From positions 1 to 23,635 of the forward strand of contig JAHIKV010000279.1 in assembly GCA_018897395.1 (NCBI GenBank): 23,635 nt of DNA, read 5' to 3'. Made by a program: the position numbers and the translations under genes. The notes beneath the pieces were generated by a model that made no database searches, was not told the origin of the DNA, and worked only from the letters and a program-made list of their open reading frames with translations. The DNA comes from Planctomycetota bacterium (GTDB taxonomy: Bacteria > Planctomycetota > Planctomycetia > Pirellulales > Thermoguttaceae). This document shows positions 1 through 5,548 of this stretch, one piece after another; the first letter of the stretch is position 1; every line of letters begins with the position of its first letter.

Positions 1-138
<138 letters not shown>

Positions 139-287
139 CTGCTACTGTAAGAGGGAGTGAAATACCCACCCCTCACGCTCGAATTGCCCTTGCTCCCCCC
201 TGGATGTCTTGTTACCATCCCGCCCGCTTATCGAGTAGGGTTTTGCGCGGGATTAACTCTTCAGAGGGGGGCGACCAGGAGGATGCC
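139..287. other. Intron 3' flank and leader of the OmpA-like gene
   Basis: No gene is seen here. It is the sequence following the intron, running up to an AGGAGG ribosome binding site at 277-282, which sits 5 nt before the ATG at 288. No convincing promoter could be picked out. Confidence 0.5.
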
Positions 288-1109
288 ATGTCCCGGTTGG
301 CTCGGGCGCGGTGGTTGTTGATGTGCCTGTTGTTGATCGTTGCCGGCTGCGCCGACAATGCGATGGTGCTGAAAGGAAGGCTCGGCCAGGCCGAACAGCA
401 GCAGACGACGATGAGCCGCCAGTTCCAGCAGCTCCAGGATCGGGCCATCGCCTTGGACCGCGACAACCAGGAGTTGGGCACGCTCTTGGCCCAATCCCGG
501 CAGCAATCGAAAGTTTTCGAGGACCAACTGGCGGCGCTGCGCGACCAGTTGCGCACGGTTACTTCGCAACTGGCCCAAAGCCGCGCGGAAAAAGAGTCGA
601 GCGACAAGCGGGTGCAAGCGCTGACCGCCTCCATGCGGCGCCAGGGAGGCGTGTCGATCGAGGCCAACAACAGCTTTCTGCAAACCCTGCCGGCGGTCAA
701 CATCGCCGGCGTCTTCGTCCGCCGCGACGGCGACGTGATCCGCGTCGAGTTACCCGGCAACAGCTTGTTCGTCTCGGGCAGCGCGCGGCTCCACCACGGA
801 GCGGCCAATCTGATCTGCGACGCGGCCGCGGAAATCGCCCGGACATACCCCGACCAGATCGTCGGCGTCGAGGGCCACACCGACAACGATCCGATCGCCG
901 GCAGCCAATGGCGGAACAACCACGCGTTGTCGGTCTCCCGCGCGATGACCGTCTACGACGTGCTGGTCGCCCGCACGCGCTTGCAGGGGAGCCAGTTGTT
1001 CGTCGTCGGCCACGGCTCGAACCACCCCATCGTCTCAAACGCCACGCCGGAAGGGAAGCAGCGCAACCGCCGCGTCGAACTGGTGATCTATCCCGAACGG
1101 AAAAATTAA
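288..1109 (+). CDS. OmpA-family peptidoglycan-binding lipoprotein
   Basis: A 273-aa envelope protein likely to tether the outer membrane to peptidoglycan. The N-terminus has a basic start, a hydrophobic stretch and a lipobox ending VAGC near residue 20, so a lipid anchor is likely. Residues about 30-115 are Gln/Leu/Arg-rich and heptad-like, suggesting a coiled coil. The C-terminal part is an OmpA domain, with VEGHTDN, the N..LS..RA block and the closing NRRVEL motif. In the family, the Asp and Arg of these motifs contact diaminopimelate. The frame is open from 69, but the start at 288 is chosen because AGGAGG lies 5 nt upstream, the signal peptide begins there, and the region before it is intron RNA. 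Its TAA overlaps the probable original stop of the small minus-strand gene by 3 nt. Confidence 0.88.
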   Translation: MSRLARARWLLMCLLLIVAGCADNAMVLKGRLGQAEQQQTTMSRQFQQLQDRAIALDRDNQELGTLLAQSRQQSKVFEDQLAALRDQLRTVTSQLAQSRAEKESSDKRVQALTASMRRQGGVSIEANNSFLQTLPAVNIAGVFVRRDGDVIRVELPGNSLFVSGSARLHHGAANLICDAAAEIARTYPDQIVGVEGHTDNDPIAGSQWRNNHALSVSRAMTVYDVLVARTRLQGSQLFVVGHGSNHPIVSNATPEGKQRNRRVELVIYPERKN

Positions 1110-1334
1110 CGCCGCATTGCGTCGAATTCCTTCAGCACGTCAGACTCCGAAAACCCTTGCTCCATCATGGCCGATCGAGTCTGGTCGGATAGCTTGAAAA
1201 ACTCTTTTTTTTTGCCCTTCGGAAGTCAGCTTTTCCCGGACGGCCATCACCACAAAATCATCCGGCGAAACGGCGTTCGGCAGCGCCTTTTCTACTTCCT
1301 GGAATAGTGCGTCCGGGATATTTACCTGAGGCAT
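1106..1334 (-). pseudogene. Small antitoxin-like protein with a frameshift at a nine-A tract
   Basis: The start is ATG at 1334, with GGAGG 7 nt upstream. The first 43 or so residues (beginning MPQVNIPDAL, with a later VMAVREKL) look like a small ribbon-helix-helix or antitoxin-type protein, a weak family call. As written, the frame ends at 1140 with an unremarkable tail. The coding strand carries nine A (plus-strand T run 1205-1213). Reading it as eight A gives KKEFFKLSDQTRSAM and a helical tail ending EFDAMRR, with a stop at 1108-1106. That alternative is more protein-like. The one-base difference may be a recent mutation, a sequencing error or transcript slippage. No toxin partner is adjacent. 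Confidence 0.6.
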
Positions 1335-1417
1335 GAGCAATCCTCCAATCACGATTACTATATGCGATGTCGGCTCGCGATTCAAGCCCGTCGCGGGCGT
1401 TAAATCGTCCACGGAAA

Positions 1418-2353
1418 TTATTCCGAATCCTCGCCGCGGATGCGTAGTTTGGGGCTTTCCATGGTCACCGTCGTGCCCGCCGCCACGGAGCGCGTCAGCC
1501 AGACGCTCGAACCGATCACCGAGCCGCGGCCGATCGTCGTCTCGCCGCCGAGGATCGTGGCGTTGGCGTAGATCACCACGCGGTCCTCGATCGTCGGATG
1601 GCGTTTAGTTCCGCGGACGATGCGCCCCTCGGCGTCGGCGTCGAAACTGAGCGCGCCGAGAGTGACGCCCTGATAGAGTTTCACCCAGTCGCCGATCTCG
1701 GTCGTCTCGCCGATCACCACGCCGGTGCCGTGGTCGATGAAGAAATAGCGGCCGATCTTCGCGCCGGGGTGGATGTCGATGCCGGTCCGCACATGCGCCC
1801 ATTCGGTCATCATCCGGGGCACCAGCGGCACCTCCAACTCGTGCAGCAGATGGGCCAGCCGGTAGACGGTGATCGCCTCCAGTCCGGGGTAACAGAAAAT
1901 CACTTCGTCCAGCGACTTGCAGGCCGGGTCACCCTGATAGGCCGCTTCCACGTCCATGGCCAGTATCTTTCGCAGATTGGGCAATTGCTCGAGAAAGGCC
2001 ACCGCCTTCTTCTGGGCGATGGACTCGAAGTCGGCGGCCTGGCGCTTTTCGCAGGGACTTAGGCGAGTCGTTTCGTGGTGGATCGCCCGGCCGATCTGCA
2101 CCGTCAGCGTGTCGTGCAGCCGGTCGATCAAATCGCCCACGTGATAGGTGACGTTGCCCAGGTGCAATCCGTCGCGGCGACGGTAGCCGGGATAGAGGAT
2201 TTCCTTGAGGTCTTCGGCCGCCGCGATGATTGTTTCGTAGTTCGGCAGGGGGCAGTGCCCCAAGTGGCTGATCCCGCCCACTTCCGCGTAGGTGTCGACG
2301 ATCCGCTCGGTCAGCGTCGGCAGGTTTTCCTTGAGTCGAATGTCGGTGGCCAT
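1418..2353 (-). CDS. epsC: Serine O-acetyltransferase, EpsC/CysE type
   Basis: Transfers acetyl from acetyl-CoA to L-serine, giving O-acetylserine for cysteine synthesis, in the cytoplasm. The 311-aa protein has the long helical N-terminal half of the EpsC branch, then the left-handed beta-helix of hexapeptide repeats. Diagnostic stretches are YPGLEAI, TGIDIHPGAKIG, FFIDHGTGVVIGET, YQGVTLGA and RHPTIEDRVVIYANATILGG. The His of IDHGTG and the Asp/His around DIHPG match the catalytic region. The frame is open from 2377, but ATG 2353 (MATDIRL) is the more usual start; neither has a strong ribosome binding site. The nearest gene downstream is the small frameshifted one, 83 bp away, so an operon is possible but not evident. 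The epsC name comes from an exopolysaccharide locus, but the activity is metabolic. Confidence 0.9.
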   Translation of the reverse strand: MATDIRLKENLPTLTERIVDTYAEVGGISHLGHCPLPNYETIIAAAEDLKEILYPGYRRRDGLHLGNVTYHVGDLIDRLHDTLTVQIGRAIHHETTRLSPCEKRQAADFESIAQKKAVAFLEQLPNLRKILAMDVEAAYQGDPACKSLDEVIFCYPGLEAITVYRLAHLLHELEVPLVPRMMTEWAHVRTGIDIHPGAKIGRYFFIDHGTGVVIGETTEIGDWVKLYQGVTLGALSFDADAEGRIVRGTKRHPTIEDRVVIYANATILGGETTIGRGSVIGSSVWLTRSVAAGTTVTMESPKLRIRGEDSE

Positions 2354-2648
2354 GTATGTAATCCAAGCAGGGAGCAAGTGCTTTGAGAAAACTGAAACCG
2401 ACCGCGGGCGGAAATAGAGTAGGATCGGCTGTCCGGTCGTTCAGACCGGACAGCTACACGTGCAGCGGCGGCGGATGTGAATTGAGTGACGGAAGTTCAT
2501 GGGCCGCAAACCGTTATCTACCCTGCCCCTGCAATCCTAGACGCGGCGTCGAGGAAAATCAAGCCGCTCGATATTCTTTTCGACCAATGGAAGGGGGGAA
2601 ATGAAGGGGATCGAGCGGACGAATCCAAATTGAACCGGGGCCATCCGG
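2354..2648. other. Intergenic region without a gene, containing one strong hairpin
   Basis: Short frames here are not supported by codon pattern or a ribosome binding site. The recognisable structure is the GTAG-headed hairpin at 2428-2458, listed separately. The end of the Uma2-like gene borders this stretch on the right. Confidence 0.5.
2428..2458 (-). repeat. REP-like hairpin with GTAG head
   Basis: GCTGTCCGGTC (2428-2438) and GACCGGACAGC (2444-2454) form a perfect 11-bp stem with a 5-nt loop. Read on the minus strand, the stem is preceded by GTAG, which overlaps its first base. That tetranucleotide is the typical head of REP elements moved by RAYT transposases. No RAYT gene is in this window, and only this copy was seen here. 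Confidence 0.5.
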
Positions 2649-3197
2649 TTAGGCGGGAAAAATCTTTCGGATTTCGACCTTGAATCCCGGCAATACGTCC
2701 TGGTCGGTAAGCGTGTCGGAGTGGTGCAAGATCCGCATCTCCGTCTTGGGGGCGTAGACGGCTACGCTCCGGGTTTCGGGATCGACGACCCAGACCTTGC
2801 GGCACCCCGCCTCCAGCCAGTCGGACACCTTGGCAAGCACTTCCGAAGCGCGATCATTAGGCGAGAGCACCTCGACGGCAAGGTCGGGCGGACCGGGAAA
2901 AAAACCTTCGGGAACCGAGGCCGGCATCCGAGCGGCGCTGACGAAGGCCACATCCGGCGCGCGAACCGTATCGGGATCACTACGGATTTGGAAACCCCCT
3001 TCCGCGCCAAACACCCAGCCGAGATTGTGCTTCTTGACGTGACCGCACAGGATTTCCGCAAGCGTGGCGGCGATGATTGCATGTAACGAGCCGGAAGGCG
3101 ACATAAGGACGAGTTCTCCCCGCAAAAGTTCGCAACGTCCCAAACCGGGATTTTGGAACAGTTGTTCGGCCGTCGATATTTCCGCAACGGTTGTCAT
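2649..3197 (-). CDS. Uma2-family (DUF820) putative endonuclease
   Basis: A 182-aa member of the Uma2 family, which has a PD-(D/E)XK nuclease-like fold and no settled function, and is very common in cyanobacteria and planctomycetes. Recognisable blocks are the YELLRGELV-like segment (CELLRGELV), the VRAPDVAFV core strand carrying the predicted active-site Asp, PPDLAVEVLSPND with the second acidic residue, and the K..WL..G...VWVVDPE strand-helix unit. The frame is open upstream to 3251, but ATG 3197 (MTTVAEI) gives the usual length. It is divergent from the DUF4160 gene, with 114 bp between the starts. Confidence 0.85.
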   Translation of the reverse strand: MTTVAEISTAEQLFQNPGLGRCELLRGELVLMSPSGSLHAIIAATLAEILCGHVKKHNLGWVFGAEGGFQIRSDPDTVRAPDVAFVSAARMPASVPEGFFPGPPDLAVEVLSPNDRASEVLAKVSDWLEAGCRKVWVVDPETRSVAVYAPKTEMRILHHSDTLTDQDVLPGFKVEIRKIFPA

Positions 3198-3260
3198 AAC
3201 TTTTTCATCATAGCCGTGTTCCGTTTGACAGTCAAGAAGTACTCTTACCAACTCCCTGGA

Positions 3261-3289
3261 TTGGCAGCATAGTTATCGCGTGGTATAAT
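3261..3289 (+). promoter_or_regulatory. Near-consensus sigma-70 promoter for the DUF4160/DUF2442 pair
   Basis: TTGGCA (3261-3266) and TATAAT (3284-3289) are separated by exactly 17 bp. Transcription would begin near 3296, leaving a leader of about 16 nt that contains the AGGGAAAGGGAG purine tract before ATG 3312. It is the best housekeeping-type promoter in the window. Confidence 0.75.
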
Positions 3290-3311
3290 TATAAGGGAAA
3301 GGGAGTTGAGT

Positions 3312-3572
3312 ATGCCGACGATTTCCTCTTTTTATGGAATTGCGATTCGGATGTACTTCGACGACCATCCGCGTCCTCACTTCCACGCCTATTCCGGCGG
3401 CCAGGATGCCGCGATTTCGATTGAAACCCTTGAGGTTATCGAAGGGCGCCTGCCGCGGCGTGCTTTGACGTTGGTGCTGGAATGGGCGTCGGAGCATCGC
3501 GCCGAGCTGCGCGAAAACTGGAGGATTGTCGAAGCCCACGGAACGCCGCAGAAAATCGAGCCTTTGATCTAG
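3312..3572 (+). CDS. DUF4160 domain protein
   Basis: An 86-aa protein matching DUF4160 from end to end: PTISSFYGI, then IRMYFDDHPRPHFHA, which carries the family's conserved His-rich segment, then the A.I...TLEVIEG..P.R.L..V.EWA..H..EL..NW core. The function is not established. The gene usually sits beside DUF2442 and is often listed as toxin-antitoxin-like. A TTG two codons upstream (3306) could also start it, but ATG 3312 has AAGGGAG at a good distance. The DUF2442 gene follows after 21 bp, so the two are probably co-transcribed from the promoter at 3261. Confidence 0.85.
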   Translation: MPTISSFYGIAIRMYFDDHPRPHFHAYSGGQDAAISIETLEVIEGRLPRRALTLVLEWASEHRAELRENWRIVEAHGTPQKIEPLI

Positions 3573-3593
3573 CGATATGAAGGAGATGCAATA

Positions 3594-3839
3594 ATGCCGA
3601 GAATAATTCGTGTTGCCGCCTTGGGCGGTTATCGGCTTCACGTTGAATTCGACGATGGAACGGCGGGTGAGATTGAAATGGCCGACCGGCTTTTCGGCCC
3701 CGTGTTCGAGCCGTTGCACGATCCGAATGAGTTCGCCAAGGTATTCGTCGACGAGTATGGAGCGATTGCCTGGCCGAGCGGCGCGGACTTGGCCCCGGAC
3801 GCGATCCACCGGCGATTGACGGCTACTCCGACTTCTTGA
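3594..3839 (+). CDS. DUF2442 domain protein
   Basis: An 81-aa small protein with the DUF2442 pattern: VAALGGYRLHVEFDDG, then the GPVFEPLHDP.EF..VFVDEYGAIAWPSGADLAPDAI block ending near the C-terminus. AAGGAG lies 8-9 nt before the ATG. It is the usual partner of DUF4160 and lies 21 bp downstream of it. The family has been suggested to be an antitoxin or a DNA-binding regulator, but nothing in this sequence proves that. Its last 17 bases overlap the end of the convergent 263-aa gene. Confidence 0.85.
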   Translation: MPRIIRVAALGGYRLHVEFDDGTAGEIEMADRLFGPVFEPLHDPNEFAKVFVDEYGAIAWPSGADLAPDAIHRRLTATPTS

Positions 3840-4614
3840 TGTGCTGCTGATAAATGCGGGACAAAAACCTCAGCATCGCTTTTCCACCACGGCTATTGGG
3901 AGTGAGGTGCGCACTACGTGCTTCGACGGCTGAATAGGCGACTATGTTTCGATGATTGGGGAGGTGCCACTGTTTGACGGCGCGCGTGACAACAATCAGA
4001 CAATCGCCAGAACGTGCCCGTGGTTTAAGAATGTCATGGGTAAAGTCGCGCGCAAGACAGACAGAGGGTAGTTTATCGCGTATTCGCCCTGGCAACGCAA
4101 AATTCTCCGAGTGATACGGTATAAGTTCAATCGCCGCAATGTTTGAGCGGAATAACCGGAGCCCCTGACTGTATGGCAGACTGCATTGGTGAGAAAATAC
4201 AGCGATGAGATTACGAAGTTTGGTGTGCCAATAATTGAAGCCACCGTGCCAGGAAAACTTGGGGTCGAGAGACAGGAACTCAGTGCCGTTGGCTTGGTGT
4301 AAATTGTCGATGAGTGCGGATCGGTATTTGGGAACCTGGTATTCTCCGAAATAGTCGGTCGGTCCAAACCCTGGATTGAGCATCAACAGGAAAACGGAAG
4401 CGGACTCCACATTTCCCACGAATGGCATGGGAAGAAGATCGAGGTGAAGCCCTGTATTGCCGGGCGCGCCCCAATCCGGATGAGAGACAAAGCCTTTCCA
4501 TCCATTGTAACGGCAAATCAGATTGTTTTCATGAAGAAGAACTTCGTCGCCCGGCAATACAAACGGAGGCATGTCGGGATTATAACTCTTCCACGCGGCT
4601 TGGAATTTATGCAT
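3823..4614 (-). CDS. Uncharacterised 263-aa protein, possibly uracil-DNA-glycosylase-like fold
   Basis: I do not recognise a named family with confidence. The layout recalls the uracil-DNA glycosylase superfamily. A beta strand plus LMLNPG (residues 77-82) resembles the (G)xNPG motif, IELIPYHS (162-169) resembles a core strand, CLIVVTRA (205-212) resembles the strand before the distal loop, and AHL near 236 may stand in for the HPS motif. There are no iron-sulphur cysteines arranged as in families 4 and 5. The gene is visibly more AT-rich than the polysaccharide genes, suggesting acquisition. ATG 4614 lacks a clear ribosome binding site, so the start is uncertain. It is convergent with DUF2442 and overlaps it by 17 nt. 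Confidence 0.65.
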   Translation of the reverse strand: MHKFQAAWKSYNPDMPPFVLPGDEVLLHENNLICRYNGWKGFVSHPDWGAPGNTGLHLDLLPMPFVGNVESASVFLLMLNPGFGPTDYFGEYQVPKYRSALIDNLHQANGTEFLSLDPKFSWHGGFNYWHTKLRNLIAVFSHQCSLPYSQGLRLFRSNIAAIELIPYHSENFALPGRIRDKLPSVCLARDFTHDILKPRARSGDCLIVVTRAVKQWHLPNHRNIVAYSAVEARSAHLTPNSRGGKAMLRFLSRIYQQHIKKSE

Positions 4615-4683
4615 GTCGTTTTACAGGCAAATCAGATGACAACAACTGTACCGCAAAGGACCGATGCGAATTCTACCTTCTTC

Positions 4684-4704
4684 GCGGCGGATAAATCCGC
4701 CGGC
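4684..4704 (-). repeat. Short palindrome at the stop of the 97-aa gene
   Basis: GGCGGAT and ATCCGCC face each other with a two-base spacer directly after the minus-strand stop codon. It is a hairpin but has no following T-run, so it is not a standard intrinsic terminator. Confidence 0.35.
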
Positions 4705-4997
4705 TAATCAGTCGGAGCGACAACGCCCTTCCTTATCATTTCCGCCACCCATTGCTCCCTGCTCATCGGACACTGCCCGAGGAGCCGGGCCTGAGCGGGT
4801 GAAACGTGTATTTGTCCGGGAACGTGATCGTGTCCCTGGTCTTTCTTGGATGAACGGCGGACGCCGAAATGAGCGATGAGACGGCCTTCGTGATACACCG
4901 CGTACAGATCGTGCGGTCTATTCTTCTTCGCGTTGCGGACGGCCTGGAGTTTTCGGGCGATGTTTTCGGCGAGTTCCTTGGTGATGATCGTCGCCAT
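4704..4997 (-). CDS. 97-aa partner of the HicB-like fusion, toxin-like
   Basis: A basic protein, beginning MATIITKELAEN, with no named domain that I can assign. The middle (HDLYAVYHEG, then HFGVRRSSKK) looks like two beta strands. The segment GHDHVPGQIHVSP and the ending QCPMSREQWVAEM look like a conserved core followed by a helix. The ATG lies three bases after the stop of the upstream HicB-like gene, so the two are translationally coupled, with the antitoxin-like gene first. That arrangement and the size fit a toxin-antitoxin pair, but the sequence lacks the G-K-G-S-H pattern of classical HicA. The role is an inference from context. Confidence 0.7.
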   Translation of the reverse strand: MATIITKELAENIARKLQAVRNAKKNRPHDLYAVYHEGRLIAHFGVRRSSKKDQGHDHVPGQIHVSPAQARLLGQCPMSREQWVAEMIRKGVVAPTD

Positions 4998-5000
4998 CTT

Positions 5001-5387
5001 TCACGCCCGTCGCTTCATAAAGCCGCGAAGGACCGCCAGTTGCCGAACCAGCGGCGGGCCAAGCCGAGCCTCTTCTTTCTCCAGTTCATCGAAGACGTCC
5101 GCGAGAAGCAGCCGGAGATTGGCCACCGCTTCCTCCCGCGTGTCGCCCGTCATGCCGATATTGGCATCGAAGAAGGTAGCCAGGAACCCGTCATCGGTCG
5201 GTTGGACGACGACGGGAATATCTCGAATAAGCTCGAATGGATCGGGATCGAGCGTGGTTATGGGAACAACCAGGGGCAGGGATTCAGACTCTACGACAAT
5301 CTGGACTTGCTGGTGCTCTCCCAACTCCAGCCTTTCCAGCGGCTTCAGCACCCCGTCCTCGTAGACCGCTTGAATTACGTAGCTCAT
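5001..5387 (-). CDS. DUF104 plus HicB-like antitoxin fusion
   Basis: A 128-aa protein with two antitoxin-type modules. Residues 1-30 (IQAVYEDGVLKPLE and the following L..G..V.I.V) match DUF104, the AF2212-like antitoxin of VapBC-type pairs. Residues about 55-110 (PTDDGFLATFFDANI, then GDTREEAVANLR) match the partial RNase-H-like fold of HicB. Most DUF104 proteins end after 60-80 residues, so this is a fusion rather than an elongated single domain. The frame is open to 5519, but the added residues are repeat-derived and ATG 5387 is where DUF104 starts. The next gene begins 3 nt after its stop. Confidence 0.78.
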   Translation of the reverse strand: MSYVIQAVYEDGVLKPLERLELGEHQQVQIVVESESLPLVVPITTLDPDPFELIRDIPVVVQPTDDGFLATFFDANIGMTGDTREEAVANLRLLLADVFDELEKEEARLGPPLVRQLAVLRGFMKRRA

Positions 5388-5417
5388 AAGCGGACCCCGC
5401 CATTTTCTTCTATAATG

Positions 5418-5446
5418 ATGATAGCAGGCGCTTTCTCGGAGAGCAA
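5418..5446 (-). promoter_or_regulatory. Possible promoter of the HicB-like pair
   Basis: On the minus strand, TTGCTC (5446-5441) and TATCAT (5423-5418) are 17 bp apart, upstream of ATG 5387. The -10 box matches five of six consensus bases, while the -35 box is weak. An overlapping CATTAT is an alternative -10. Confidence 0.4.
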
Positions 5447-5469
5447 GACACGTCCGCTCCACCGTCGCT

Positions 5470-5493
5470 CCCGGCGTGGACGCCGGGGCTAAA
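5470..5493 (+). repeat. REP-like hairpin with GGCTAAA tail
   Basis: CCCGGCG and CGCCGGG form a 7-bp stem around TGGA, followed by GGCTAAA (5487-5493). It belongs to the same architectural family as 8325-8348, 16764-16787, 16901-16924 and 23442-23520. The stem sequences differ, while the loop type and the TTTAGCC/GGCTAAA flank are retained. Confidence 0.6.
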
Positions 5494-5522
5494 CCGCAAG
5501 CGGCAAATCCGCTCTTCACTAG

Positions 5523-5543
5523 CCACTAACCACTAACCACTAA
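5523..5543. repeat. Heptamer tandem array, CCACTAA x3
   Basis: Three exact copies of CCACTAA, ending 5 nt from the EF-G-like stop codon. This is one of several period-7 arrays found at gene ends in the window. A GGCTAAA hairpin lies 30 bp away. Confidence 0.75.
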
Positions 5544-5548
5544 CCCCG

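Noticed and set aside
1201..1215. Programmed -1 frameshift site as in IS elements
   Set aside because: Joining the two readings needs removal of one base (+1 or -2), and no stimulatory structure or transposase is present.
2383..2604. Plus-strand frame after the serine acetyltransferase
   Set aside because: It spans the REP-like hairpin, has no ribosome binding site, and its composition is not protein-like.
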